48,040 nucleotides of DNA from Lentisphaerae bacterium GWF2_50_93 (GCA_001804815.1 MHBI01000050.1:1-48040), one strand, 5' to 3'; counted from the stretch's first letter, positions 18,238 through 26,909 are shown. Made by a program: numbers and translations. The notes: generated by a model not told the origin, from the letters alone.

Positions 18238-18302
18238 GGAGGCTCCGCTGTTGTTAAAATAATTCAAAATTAAAGGCTTTTCCACTTGTATAATATAAAC
18301 CG

Positions 18303-18319
18303 GTATACTACAAGTATAC
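18303..18319. promoter_or_regulatory. Perfect 17-bp palindromic operator
   Basis: GTATACTACAAGTATAC is a 7-3-7 perfect inverted repeat in the gap between the GH66-like gene and the divergent GntR-LacI regulator. It contains TATACT, which could also act as a -10 hexamer, so binding would block transcription. A looser outer pair CTTGTA (18285-18290) and TACAAG (18309-18314) overlaps it. AraR, a GntR-LacI hybrid of Bacillus, also binds an ATTTGTAC-type palindrome. The adjacent regulator is the obvious candidate ligand. Confidence 0.65.
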
Positions 18320-18350
18320 TATATTCATAATTTATCAAGAGGCCTTTGAT

Positions 18351-19535
18351 ATGAATCAGTCCAAAACAGTAATAAAAATCAGAAAAAAAGGAAAAGCAGG
18401 CGTGTATATCTACAAGGAGATATACGATGTCCTAAGAAAAGATATACTTTCCGGAAAACACAGGCCCGGAAGCATGCTTCCTTCCGCCAATGATCTTTCC
18501 GCCAAATATTATGCCAACAGGCTGACCGTCAGGAAGGCCATATCAGGACTGATAACCGAGGGACTTGTCTATACCCGGCCCGGGCAAGGGACCTATGTCG
18601 TAGAGACTCCTGAGGCCGTTCTCTCCCGCCAGTCAAAAATTCCTGACAGGTTTTCCGAAAGGGCCTTGAATGTAGGCATTGTTTCCAAAATGCTTGTGAC
18701 CGATAATTTCGGGTTCTACCATTCTGACATGGTCAACGGGATACACAGAGGGCTGATCGAAAACAATGCAAACATGACGGTACTTGCCTACCACGGGAAC
18801 GAAAGCGACGCGGCGCTTTTCGCCCATGTCGGGAGGAGCCAGCTTGATGCAGCCATATATATAGGCCCCTTCGACGTCAAGGATCTCAGGACAATGATTG
18901 AAAAAGGCATCCCTTCGGTACTCGTCGACTTCCCGGTTAGAAAATCCGGAACCGACTGCATCCTGATGGACAATGTCGGCGGTGGACAGACTGCAATCGA
19001 GCATCTGATTTCACTCGGTCACAGGAAAATCGCAATAGCAGTTGGGGCTGAGGCCCAGCCTGCAGCCCCTGAAAGGCTTGCCGGCGCCATGAAGGCCTTG
19101 CGTGAACATGGGATTCCAGAAAATGAAACACGGATTTTCCAAGGAAATTTCAAGCTCAGGAGCGGATATGACATCGCATCTGAAATCATTCGCTCGGGAG
19201 ATCTTCCCACTGCAATATTCTTCATGAACGATGAGATGGCATATGGCGGCATGCAGGCTTTCCGGGAACTTTCCAGGATCAGGATTCCAGAGGACATCTC
19301 GATCATCGGTTTCGACAACAACGCATATTCCCTGATGACGAGCCCCCATCTCACCACAATTTCCGCGCCTGCCATGCAGATGGGCAGACTCGCCGTCCAA
19401 CGTCTTTTCGCAAAGCTCAGAAACGGCGGCGACTACTTCCCAAGCACGACACAGATGGACACATGTCTCACTGTAAGAGAATCGACAGCAATACCTGGTG
19501 GACAGGGGCCCAGGAAACTAAATAGAATTCTATAA
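18351..19535 (+). CDS. GntR-LacI hybrid transcriptional regulator (AraR-like)
   Basis: The 394-residue protein joins an N-terminal GntR winged helix-turn-helix (about 18-88: [47 protein letters not shown]) to a LacI-type periplasmic-binding-like sensor domain (about 105-385: [61 protein letters not shown]). Such hybrids, known from AraR, release DNA on binding a sugar. It probably controls itself and the divergent GH66-like gene through the 17-bp palindrome. The pseudopilin gene follows 17 bp after its stop on the same strand and may share its transcript. The sugar ligand cannot be read from sequence. Confidence 0.92.
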   Translation: MNQSKTVIKIRKKGKAGVYIYKEIYDVLRKDILSGKHRPGSMLPSANDLSAKYYANRLTVRKAISGLITEGLVYTRPGQGTYVVETPEAVLSRQSKIPDRFSERALNVGIVSKMLVTDNFGFYHSDMVNGIHRGLIENNANMTVLAYHGNESDAALFAHVGRSQLDAAIYIGPFDVKDLRTMIEKGIPSVLVDFPVRKSGTDCILMDNVGGGQTAIEHLISLGHRKIAIAVGAEAQPAAPERLAGAMKALREHGIPENETRIFQGNFKLRSGYDIASEIIRSGDLPTAIFFMNDEMAYGGMQAFRELSRIRIPEDISIIGFDNNAYSLMTSPHLTTISAPAMQMGRLAVQRLFAKLRNGGDYFPSTTQMDTCLTVRESTAIPGGQGPRKLNRIL

Positions 19536-19552
19536 TCCATGGAGGGCGCGAC

Positions 19553-20449
19553 ATGAAAACAACAAAATCATTTCCAAAAGAATATCTTTCCCCTTTCACC
19601 CTCAAAGAGCTGCCCGCCTGCCAAGGCGCAGTCCTCAGGGCGAAGCGCTCATCAGCGTTTACGTTGATAGAGCTCCTGGTGGTGATTGCGATAATCGCAA
19701 TCCTGGCGGCGCTCCTTCTGCCTGCGCTGCAGGCGGCGAAGGAGTCAGCCAGAAGCATATCCTGCCTCAACAATCTCAAACAGCTTGGCCTCTTCACCCA
19801 GTTCTATATTGCCGATTACAACGACCACATTCCAATCAGCCATTCTGAAGTGCCATACTTCTCGTGGGACTGGGGAAGATGGTGGAGCAAGAACAACCTG
19901 GGGCAATATGTCTTCAAGGACAATGGCCCGTCGGATCCCTTCAAGTACCAGAATCAGCCTGTCTATGTCTGCCCTTCGAGGAAAATCGAGGGTACGGTGG
20001 CTAATCCTGCATGCTACGGAGTCAACATGGCCATGTGGAAGCAGACGGTCCCCCCATCCAACAGTCCTCCCAGGAAAGTTTCAAGCATCGACCGTGTAAG
20101 CGATATCATGAGCATATCCGACGTACGCCAGGGGGCGGACGGCAACGCCCCGCAGCCTTATGCTACTTTTGAGGCCGCATCTGATATTCCACAGGGCGGA
20201 GGATCCCAGCACATCGGCCGTTCCTGGCCTACCATCCAGACGACTGATACAGGAAGCGCGACAACCGCGATCCCTCGGTTCCTGCCAGCCAACCAGGCCG
20301 GCATTCCATCAGGTGTCCCGGGCGTGGACTTCCGGCATGGCCCTTCAAGGGGCAGCAGTATAAACACGGTATTCATCGATGGACACGCCGGACAATTGAA
20401 AAACGGCAGCGTGCAATACGGGAACGTCGTGACGAACAAGGAATATTGA
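19553..20449 (+). CDS. Pseudopilin-like protein with prepilin N-terminal signal and H...DG C-terminus
   Basis: The 298-residue product has a 35-residue leader, unusually long, with [10 protein letters not shown] ahead of the real signal, then [16 protein letters not shown], the class III prepilin signal cleaved by a PilD-type peptidase. A soluble domain follows ([31 protein letters not shown]) that ends with [19 protein letters not shown], a version of the H-x-DG motif of the large paralogous families found in Planctomycetes, Verrucomicrobia and Lentisphaerae. These families are thought to be type II-secretion-like pseudopilins often encoded beside sugar regulators. A GGAGGG ribosome-binding site precedes the ATG. 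No other secretion gene is in the window. Confidence 0.85.
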   Translation: MKTTKSFPKEYLSPFTLKELPACQGAVLRAKRSSAFTLIELLVVIAIIAILAALLLPALQAAKESARSISCLNNLKQLGLFTQFYIADYNDHIPISHSEVPYFSWDWGRWWSKNNLGQYVFKDNGPSDPFKYQNQPVYVCPSRKIEGTVANPACYGVNMAMWKQTVPPSNSPPRKVSSIDRVSDIMSISDVRQGADGNAPQPYATFEAASDIPQGGGSQHIGRSWPTIQTTDTGSATTAIPRFLPANQAGIPSGVPGVDFRHGPSRGSSINTVFIDGHAGQLKNGSVQYGNVVTNKEY

Positions 20450-20491
20450 ACGGCTTCATATGCCAAGAGGCAGGAATTTGAGAAATCAATT

Positions 20492-20540
20492 GCCCCATAA
20501 ATAAAAATCCGTGGCCTCTCTTTTCGAAAGACCACGGATT
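20492..20540 (-). terminator. Hairpin with T-rich tail for leftward transcripts
   Basis: AATCCGTGG (20506-20514) pairs perfectly with CCACGGATT (20532-20540), and the loop can extend the stem with TCTTT and AAAGA. Read on the minus strand it is followed by TTTATTTATGGGG. This suits termination of the leftward oxidoreductase-isomerase operon. On the plus strand, after the pseudopilin, no T-run follows. Confidence 0.55.
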
Positions 20541-20602
20541 GGGAAACAAGATACACACGCCTTGCGGCGTTAACTACAAGCAAATTCTTAGAACATAAGA
20601 AC

Positions 20603-20680
20603 GCGCAATAAATTGCGCTACTACCAACATATTGCATTCATGCCGCAAGGCATGTCATATGCAGGCGCATGCCTGCATAT
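20603..20680. repeat. Three small palindromes after the oxidoreductase gene
   Basis: GCGCAAT-AA-ATTGCGC (20603-20618), ATGCCGCAAGGCAT (20640-20653), and ATATGCAGGC-GCAT-GCCTGCATAT arms (20657-20680) lie in a row. The first, in reverse orientation, has the flanks GTAGTAGC and GCGTTCTTA shared with elements at 23.59 and 36.40 kb. The last reaches exactly to the stop codon of the leftward oxidoreductase gene. Confidence 0.65.
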
Positions 20681-21780
20681 CAGTCCAGCATTCCTTCCAT
20701 GAGATCGGTGGGAAGCGGAGCCGGCTGATCGCACTTGCTCTTCAGCACGTAATGCTTCCTGCTCTTCGAGGAGAGTTCAAACGCATGCATGATCTCGAGC
20801 ACATGGTATGCAAGTTCGCCGGAAGCCCTGTGGGGCCTTCCTTTTTTCACGGCTGCCGCAATGTCGGCCGCACCGATTATACGGGAGTTCTTGGCATACT
20901 TATGCGTAAGGACTGTTTCCGACCAGTTCTCGTTTCCGGGACGGTACACTTTCACAGGTCCGCCGAAACCGTTCGGATCCGGAACCATCATGCTTCCTTC
21001 GGAACCGTAGATCTCGATCGGGCTGTGCGCGTGCTTCCAGCATTCCCAGCTCATGACGACTGTGATCATTGCGCCGTTCCAGAACTCAAGGGTTCCGGAG
21101 CAGTGCGTAGGAACTTCAACCTTGATCTTCGCGCCGAAATGTTCCTTGCATCCAGCAATCCTCACCGGGAAGGAAGCCTGCGTGCAGGCGGATACCGTCT
21201 TCACCGGACCAAGCAGATGCACAAGGGCAGTCATGTAGTACGGTCCGAGATCGAACATCGGGCCTGCGCCGGTCTGGTAGAAGAAGAACGGATTCGGATG
21301 CCATGCCTCGGGACCGCGCCCCATCATGAATGCGGTTCCAGCCAGAGGCTTGCCGATCCAGCCGTCGTCGATGATCTTCCTCGAGGTCTGGAGTCCAGCT
21401 CCTAGGAAGGTGTCGGGAGCGCAGCCGACCCTGAGTTTCTTCTTCTTTGCAAGATCGATTATCTTCTTGCCGTCTGCAAGTGTGATCGCAAGAGGCTTCT
21501 CGCAGTGGACATGTTTGCCGGCGTTCAACGCCCTGAGGTTGATCTCGGCATGGGCGGCGGGAATCGTAAGGTTCACTACCAGTTCGATCTCCGGACTCTT
21601 GAGGAGCTCGTCGACCGTCATAACCTTTATCTTGAATTCCTCGGCCTTCGCCTTTGCAGCATCCATGTTGATGTCCGCGCATGCAACAATTTCAATGTCA
21701 TTGAAACTCGGACCATTGCTCAGATAAGCCTTGCTGATGTTTCCACAGCCTATGATGCCAATTTTCATTTTTGCCGACAT
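20680..21780 (-). CDS. Gfo/Idh/MocA family NAD(P)-dependent oxidoreductase
   Basis: The 366-residue product has the N-terminal Rossmann motif (KIGIIGCGNISKAYL), followed by the dinucleotide-domain signature HVHCEKPLAITLADG, whose EKP lysine is catalytic in the family. The C-terminal alpha/beta domain includes GAGPMFDLGPYYMTALVHLLGPV, typical of inositol- and sugar-dehydrogenase relatives. It would oxidise a hydroxyl of a sugar or cyclitol. It is encoded just downstream of a sugar isomerase/epimerase with a two-base gap. Such pairs are common in PVC and Bacteroidetes sugar and cyclitol catabolism, often next to a regulator; here a divergent AraC protein. The substrate is unknown. Confidence 0.93.
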   Translation of the reverse strand: MSAKMKIGIIGCGNISKAYLSNGPSFNDIEIVACADINMDAAKAKAEEFKIKVMTVDELLKSPEIELVVNLTIPAAHAEINLRALNAGKHVHCEKPLAITLADGKKIIDLAKKKKLRVGCAPDTFLGAGLQTSRKIIDDGWIGKPLAGTAFMMGRGPEAWHPNPFFFYQTGAGPMFDLGPYYMTALVHLLGPVKTVSACTQASFPVRIAGCKEHFGAKIKVEVPTHCSGTLEFWNGAMITVVMSWECWKHAHSPIEIYGSEGSMMVPDPNGFGGPVKVYRPGNENWSETVLTHKYAKNSRIIGAADIAAAVKKGRPHRASGELAYHVLEIMHAFELSSKSRKHYVLKSKCDQPAPLPTDLMEGMLD

Positions 21781-21782
21781 GG

Positions 21783-22538
21783 TTATTTGTTCCCTTCACC
21801 GAGTTTGCTTGCGACAAGATACTTGTAGCTGTCTTCAACCGCCTGGAACATGTCGGTGTCGCACTTGTCGAGTTCGACGACGAGCCAGCGGAGGATCTTC
21901 GGATCTGCGGCGGCTATGACTTTCTTGAAGTCCATCTTGCCTTTTCCCACGGCCACCATCGCCTTGTCCTTCTCGAGCGGGCCGTCCTTGATGTGGAGGA
22001 GAGGAGTGCGCTTCTTGAATTTCGCTACCTGTTCAGCAGGATCGTTCGCGCCGAAGTTCGCGGCCCAGTAGGTGTCGATCTCGAAAAGGGCTTCGGGGCA
22101 GAGTTCTGCGAAATAATCATATGCGAGCCTGTCGCCGATCTTTTCAAACTCCCAGTAATGGTTGTGGAGGAAGAGGCTGAGACCGGCCTTCTTGAGGACG
22201 GAGATCATGCCATTCACGGTTTCAGCAGTCTTCTTTATTGCATCCATGTCCTTGAACTCATTCGGACCGTAGCCTGTGGAGACGATGTCGAGACCGAGGA
22301 TCTTGGCGGTTTCTTCCGCTTCGGCGAGGTTTGTCGGGTTCGCCCACGGGCCGTGGCTTGACGAGATCTTCATTCCGAGATCCTCGACAACCTTCCTGAG
22401 TTCGGCAGGCTTGTAGTTGTAGAATCCGGCCGGCTCGACGCCCTTGTAGCCGATCTGCGCGACTCTCTTGAGAACCGCCGTAAAATCTTTCTTCGACTCT
22501 TCCCTGAGGGAATACAACTGTACTGAAATTGGCTTCAC
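21783..22538 (-). CDS. Sugar phosphate isomerase/epimerase (xylose isomerase-like TIM barrel)
   Basis: The 251-residue product is a single TIM barrel of the AP-endonuclease-2 type (PISVQLYSLREE, YKGVEPAGFYNYKPAEL, LSLFLHNHYWEFEKIG, FEIDTYWAANFGANDP, PLLHIKDGPL). Metal ligands would be the glutamate, histidine and aspartate residues in those strands. A GTG at 22538 lies seven bases after a perfect AGGAGG site and opens directly into the conserved first strand. An upstream ATG (22571) lies before the ribosome-binding site and is not used. It is the first gene of an operon with the Gfo/Idh/MocA oxidoreductase, and divergent from the AraC regulator across a 131-bp AT-rich gap. Confidence 0.92.
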   Translation of the reverse strand: MKPISVQLYSLREESKKDFTAVLKRVAQIGYKGVEPAGFYNYKPAELRKVVEDLGMKISSSHGPWANPTNLAEAEETAKILGLDIVSTGYGPNEFKDMDAIKKTAETVNGMISVLKKAGLSLFLHNHYWEFEKIGDRLAYDYFAELCPEALFEIDTYWAANFGANDPAEQVAKFKKRTPLLHIKDGPLEKDKAMVAVGKGKMDFKKVIAAADPKILRWLVVELDKCDTDMFQAVEDSYKYLVASKLGEGNK

Positions 22539-22669
22539 TATGAATCCTCCTGTTATTTTACACTTGACCAAATATCTTTGACCGCATAGAATTTATCTAC
22601 TGGAAGCAGTTATAGCAATTGACATAAAGTATGATATATTGATGAAAAATATTTTTCCTTCGTAAAAAT

Positions 22670-23464
22670 ATGCCAATGAATCCAAAATTAATCAATATCG
22701 GCTATTTCAGGGCGCCTAAAAGCCAGAGGATATCCCCGCATACCATCCAGCCGGGTTTTGAGTATATTGAACTCCTGACCGGAGGCAAGCTCCTGTTCGA
22801 GATGAATTCTCGGGAGCACATCTTCGAGTATGGAACAATGTTCTGGCATATTCCCGGCGACATGACGATCCACAAATACCTCCCTGATTTCCCGTATGAG
22901 TGCCTGTGCCTGAGATTTAAAAGGCCGGAAGGTAAATCTGGCAGGACATACCCGCGCATGACAGTCTGGGAGAACAGGGAAGATGCGTTAAGCTTTTCAG
23001 ACAAGGTTATAAAGGCCTTCCATGATGTGAGCTTTGACCGGCAGCTGATCTCCCAGTATGCATTTTCGAAAGTCGCATGGGAGGCCGCGATGTTCATGAA
23101 AAGAAAACCTTCCTCGGACATTCCCTCACCGCTTGCAAGGCTCATGTCCTTCATAGAAACCGATTATCCCGAGGATCTGACCACCGAGGACCTGGCGAAG
23201 GAGGCGGGAGTAAGCGTCCCCCATCTGCATGCGCTCTCGAGGAAATTTCTCGCTTCAAGCCCCCACCTCATGCTCCTGGACAGACGTCTCCAGGAAGCGA
23301 GAAGGCTGCTCGCGACCACAAACGCCGAAGTGAAGCAGATCAGCTCCGACTGCGGATTCATGAACGTCGAGACCTTCTGCAGGGCCTTCAGGAAGAAGTT
23401 CCAGACCTCTCCCGGCGAATTCAGGAAATCAAACTCCCCGAAACATATCCTGAAGAATATCTAG
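22670..23464 (+). CDS. AraC-family transcriptional regulator
   Basis: The 264-residue protein has an N-terminal cupin-like sugar-sensing domain (ISPHTIQPGFEYIELLTGGKLLF, about residues 20-100) and two C-terminal helix-turn-helix motifs of the AraC/XylS family (about 165-260: DLTTEDLAKEAGVSVPHLHALSRKF and VKQISSDCGFMNVETFCRAFRKKFQTSPGEFR). It probably activates the divergent isomerase-oxidoreductase operon. The start is uncertain between the ATGs at 22670 and 22676; neither has a strong ribosome-binding site. The upstream gap holds a TTGACA (22619). Confidence 0.92.
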   Translation: MPMNPKLINIGYFRAPKSQRISPHTIQPGFEYIELLTGGKLLFEMNSREHIFEYGTMFWHIPGDMTIHKYLPDFPYECLCLRFKRPEGKSGRTYPRMTVWENREDALSFSDKVIKAFHDVSFDRQLISQYAFSKVAWEAAMFMKRKPSSDIPSPLARLMSFIETDYPEDLTTEDLAKEAGVSVPHLHALSRKFLASSPHLMLLDRRLQEARRLLATTNAEVKQISSDCGFMNVETFCRAFRKKFQTSPGEFRKSNSPKHILKNI

Positions 23465-23999
23465 CCACAGACCTGCACGGACGAAGACTGACGACAAAAG
23501 AAATTGTATTGAACTGGAAATCCATAAAGCAAGATTGCCAGCGAGAGGTTTACACGTCAAGTGCTGGACTTTGGAAAAAATTGTTTGTAGTAGCGCATGT
23601 TTGCGCGTTCTTAAAGTAGGTACGGGCTTCAGCCCTGTCTACTATACGCATTATTCTGGCTCTGTTTAGAATTCTTTATGATGAGTCCTCCAGACGGAGG
23701 ACGAATCTTTGGCGCAGATCATTCTGCGCTTTGGATTCCACTGGAACCGTGGAGAAGATAACAGCTTTCGCTTTTGTTAAGATGCCATGGCGTGACGAAC
23801 AGCTCTAAAAACAAAGCGGTGAATAATCACCGCAGTCCAAAGTCAGGCCGAAGCGCCTGACGTAAAGATGCAAAGACAGAAGAACCGGAGAACATGACGT
23901 GGACAGTACTGGAATATGCGTATAGCAGACAGGGCTTTAGCCTGTACCATTCTTAGCGTTCTTAGAGGTTAAGATGGTACATCCTAAAGGACGTACCTA
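23465..23999. repeat. 535-bp gene-free region packed with palindromes
   Basis: No gene of note was found. It contains, in order: the GCGCATGTTTGCGCG hairpin unit with GTAGTA flank (23588-23608); a GTAGGTACGGGCTTCAGCC unit (23616-23642); GTCCTCC-AGAC-GGAGGAC (near 23685); GCGCAG-ATCATT-CTGCGC (near 23712); GTCAGGC-CGAAGC-GCCTGAC (near 23853); and a two-unit block at 23924-24000. The stretch AGCCCTGTCTACTATACGC (23631-23649) is repeated in reverse at about 23915-23935, giving a long inverted repeat around about 270 bp. The right end touches the stop codon of yebC. Confidence 0.75.
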
Positions 24000-24761
24000 C
24001 TACTTCTGCTCAGCGGCGAGCTGCTCGAGAATCTCGGGCGGAACATCGAAATTGGAATAGACTGCCTGTATGTCCTCCTGCTCCTCGAGCACTTCGACGA
24101 GTCCCATCACCTGGCGGGCTGCGTCTATGCTTGTGATTTCCATGAGGTTTATGGGCTTCTGGACGATGCCTGACTCCTCGCATGCGATCTTCGCAGCTTC
24201 GAGGGCCTTGGAAATCGTATCGAAGGCGTCCTGAGGACCCCATATCTCGGCGATTCCATCATCGACTTCAATGTCTTCGGCTCCGGCGTCGAGAACAATG
24301 TTCATGAGCTTGTCTTCATCGGCGTTATCGCCCTTGACAACGAAATGGGCTTTGCGCTGGAACAGCCTGCTGACTGATCCTCCACCTGCGAGAGTTCCGT
24401 TGTTCCTGTCGAAGAGCATCCTGATTTCGCTGGCGGTACGGTTCTTGTTGTCGGTAAGGCATTCTGCGAGGATCGCAACTCCATTGGACCAGCCTTCATA
24501 AAAGACGGTCTCGTATGTCACGGCGTCAAGACCCTCTCCTGCACCCTTCTTGATCGCCCTCTCGACATTGTCCTTGGGCATGTTGCCATTTTTTGCAGCT
24601 AGGAGAGCGGTCCTAAGCCTCGCGTTTGTCGCAACGTCCTTGCCTCCCTCCCGGACGGAAACCATGATTTCCTTTCCGATCCTGGAAAAGACTTTCCCTT
24701 TTTTGATGTCAGCCGCGCCTTTTCTGTGCTTGATATTTGCCCATTTGCTATGTCCGGACAT
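24000..24761 (-). CDS. yebC: YebC/PmpR family protein
   Basis: The 253-residue protein begins MSGHSKWANIKHRKGAADIK, the invariant start of the family. It continues with all three domains (KNGNMPKDNVERAIKKG; EIRMLFDRNNGTLAGGGSVSRLFQRK; PINLMEITSIDAARQVMGLVEVLEEQEDIQAVYSNFDVP). YebC proteins were long called transcription regulators. Work in several bacteria ties many of them to relief of ribosome stalling at proline stretches; which role applies here cannot be told. It appears to be a single gene, with glgC upstream on the same strand at 145 bp distance. The length is slightly above the usual 240-250. Confidence 0.97.
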   Translation of the reverse strand: MSGHSKWANIKHRKGAADIKKGKVFSRIGKEIMVSVREGGKDVATNARLRTALLAAKNGNMPKDNVERAIKKGAGEGLDAVTYETVFYEGWSNGVAILAECLTDNKNRTASEIRMLFDRNNGTLAGGGSVSRLFQRKAHFVVKGDNADEDKLMNIVLDAGAEDIEVDDGIAEIWGPQDAFDTISKALEAAKIACEESGIVQKPINLMEITSIDAARQVMGLVEVLEEQEDIQAVYSNFDVPPEILEQLAAEQK

Positions 24762-24906
24762 GAACTACCTCTATTTCATTTAGTGATTTAGCGATTTTAT
24801 GATTTAGCGATTTATTAAGACTTATAAGATTTTGAGATTTGCAGCTGGTCAGGGAGATTTCTGATCTTCTCCGATTCGCCGATTCACCCTTTCTCCAATT
24901 CTTTCT

Positions 24907-26199
24907 TCAAAGCCCGATCGGAGGAAGTTTTTCCACGCTCCGCTGTTTCTGGATGACTGTGAGCCATGTTTTCTTTTCAGGATCGAGATCCGTCACGAAA
25001 TACTTGCTTTCATCCTCTTTCCTGTCATAGCCCACGGTTGCTCCGGGCGGGAGAATGACATGCTTGTCGACTATGGCGTTCCTGACCAGGCATCTCTCTC
25101 CGATTTCGACGTCGTTAAGGAGGATGCTGTTATGCACAGTGGCATAGCTGTGGACATGCACCATGTTGAACAGGACTGAGTTACTTACGGTGCAGCCGGA
25201 GACAATGCAGCCGTCGCATACGAGGGAATTCACGGCTTTTCCGATTCTTGGGAGGCCTGTCGGGCTGACTTCCTCGTTGTGCACGAACTTGGCGGGGGGA
25301 AGGCTCAGATGGTAATTGAAGATCGGCCATTTCTTATTGTAGAGATCAAGCTGGGGCTCGGGCATTCTCAGATCCATGTTCGCCCAGAAGTAAGACTGGA
25401 GGGTTCCGACGTCGCGCCAGTAGTGGGAGGCGTTCTTCTGTCCGGGAACATTGTTGAGATAGAAATTGTAGGCGAAAAGCCGTTTGCTTTCTACGAGGGA
25501 AGGAAGGATATCCTTTCCAAAGTCATGGCTGCTCTTGTCATTCTTAGCATCAGCCCTCAGCAGTCCGAGGAGCTCCCTGGAATTGAACGTGTAATTACCC
25601 ATGGAGACCAAGGCCATTGTCGGATCGCCGGGAATGGGCGATGGATTCTTCGGTTTTTCCTGGAATCCGATTATGCGCCAGTCCTTGTCGACCTGCATTA
25701 CACCGAAGCTTGAAGCCTCCCCTATCGGAACCGGGATTGCTGAAACTGTCGCGATTGCATTCGAATTGCAGTGGAAATCGACCATCTGGCTTATGTCCAT
25801 CCTGTAGATATGGTCCCCGCCGAACACTGCGACAAGGTCGGGCGCGAAGTCCTCTATCAGATGGATGCTCTGGTATATCGCGTCGGCGGTGCCTACAAAC
25901 CAGGTTTTCTTGGCGGTCCTCATCTGGGCTGGAACGGGGATTATGAAACGTCCCTTGCCGTGGGTTCCTGCGATATTCCATCCGTTGATGATGTGCTCCA
26001 TCAGGCTCTGCGAACGGAACTGGGTCAGCACGAACATGCTGTTTATTCCGCTGTTGATGAAATTGCTGAGCACGAAGTCTATGATCCGATATTTGCCGCC
26101 GAACGGAACCGCCGGCTTGGCTCTTTCTATGGTAAGAGGATGGAGCCTTGAGCCTTCTCCACCGGCAAGTATCATGCCAAGAACTGAAACGTTATTCAT
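24907..26199 (-). CDS. glgC: Glucose-1-phosphate adenylyltransferase
   Basis: GlgC makes ADP-glucose from glucose-1-phosphate and ATP for glycogen synthesis. The 430-residue product has the nucleotidyltransferase signature GGEGSRLHPLTIERAKPAVPFGGKYRIIDF, VFGGDHIYRMD, the sugar-binding FQEKPKNP and a C-terminal left-handed beta-helix of hexapeptide repeats (SPTGLPRIGKAVNSLVCDGCIVSGCTV). The length matches the bacterial family. It starts with GAGG upstream of the ATG and seems monocistronic. No other glycogen gene is adjacent, but a GH31 enzyme and zwf in the window agree with active glucose metabolism. The regulatory ligand cannot be predicted. Confidence 0.97.
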   Translation of the reverse strand: MNNVSVLGMILAGGEGSRLHPLTIERAKPAVPFGGKYRIIDFVLSNFINSGINSMFVLTQFRSQSLMEHIINGWNIAGTHGKGRFIIPVPAQMRTAKKTWFVGTADAIYQSIHLIEDFAPDLVAVFGGDHIYRMDISQMVDFHCNSNAIATVSAIPVPIGEASSFGVMQVDKDWRIIGFQEKPKNPSPIPGDPTMALVSMGNYTFNSRELLGLLRADAKNDKSSHDFGKDILPSLVESKRLFAYNFYLNNVPGQKNASHYWRDVGTLQSYFWANMDLRMPEPQLDLYNKKWPIFNYHLSLPPAKFVHNEEVSPTGLPRIGKAVNSLVCDGCIVSGCTVSNSVLFNMVHVHSYATVHNSILLNDVEIGERCLVRNAIVDKHVILPPGATVGYDRKEDESKYFVTDLDPEKKTWLTVIQKQRSVEKLPPIGL

Positions 26200-26318
26200 T
26201 TTTCAACCTCATTGTTTGAAACGGATTATTCAACAGTCAAGATACTCCGCTCCAGTGAAAATTTCAAGAATATTACACTTCGAAGCCGTGCGGAAATAAC
26301 TTTTGCACGGACGGCCCC

Positions 26319-26909
26319 TTACTCTTCCGGCAGCTTCACCTTGTTGACTTCAACATGGATTTCATATCTCTTGAAGATCGGCAGGGTGAAGGGGGAGTTC
26401 CAGAAAACAGCATACGGCTCGGATTTCCTCACATATTCCGGATGTCCCTTCACCCATTTCTTGAGCTTCTCCCGGGTGTTGCATATGTTCTCATAGGAAT
26501 AGGAACCCCAGTCGCCGGCGGATATCACAGTTCTCTTGTCTTTCTTGATGATTTTCACATCCGACGAGTCCCGCAGTTCCTTTTCCTGGTCTGCAGTGTC
26601 AAGGTAGAATCTCATCGCGGAAAGTTTTACGCCAGGATCGGCTTCAACAGGAACGGTCATCGCAAGCCTCCACCTCTGAATGTAGTTATAGAGCCTGGAA
26701 AAAAGAAGATCAGGCGCCCTGCTGCTGAAATAGTCGTCCTTGAATTCAGCCTGCAGCACCCTGGCTTCAGGAAGCTCCTTCTCCTCTATCACTCCCGAAG
26801 GGGTGCGCTGGTAGGCTTCCTGGTAACTCGCGCATCCTGCGCAGATCGCCACCAGGCAGAAAGCCATCAAGGACGTCTTGAAGAATGCCCCAATTTTATT
26901 TCCTGTCAT
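26319..26909 (-). CDS. SOUL haem-binding domain lipoprotein
   Basis: The 196-residue product starts with a lipoprotein-like signal (FFKTSLMAFCLVAICAGCAS, Cys26 as modified residue; position -3 is not the usual Leu). It continues as a SOUL/HEBP domain: LAMTVPVEAD, MRFYLDT, VISAGDWGSYSYEN, then a C-terminal WNSPFTLPIFKRYEIHVEV, close to the WTLPFLRRNEV end of the family. Eukaryotic SOUL proteins bind haem or tetrapyrroles; bacterial roles are unclear. The ATG at 26909 (edges within one base) is preceded by GGAG and opens the signal; upstream Met codons at 26921 and 26942 are less likely. It is a single gene divergent from the large fusion gene. Confidence 0.75.
   Translation of the reverse strand: MTGNKIGAFFKTSLMAFCLVAICAGCASYQEAYQRTPSGVIEEKELPEARVLQAEFKDDYFSSRAPDLLFSRLYNYIQRWRLAMTVPVEADPGVKLSAMRFYLDTADQEKELRDSSDVKIIKKDKRTVISAGDWGSYSYENICNTREKLKKWVKGHPEYVRKSEPYAVFWNSPFTLPIFKRYEIHVEVNKVKLPEE

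Noticed and set aside
21771..22361. Rightward frame of 196 codons over the isomerase gene
   Set aside because: Lies wholly antisense to the isomerase, whose sequence has clear family motifs.
24770..24815. TGATTTAGCGATTT direct repeats, considered as CRISPR or iterons
   Set aside because: Only two copies, next to each other, in AT-rich DNA between yebC and glgC; no spacers and no replication gene.
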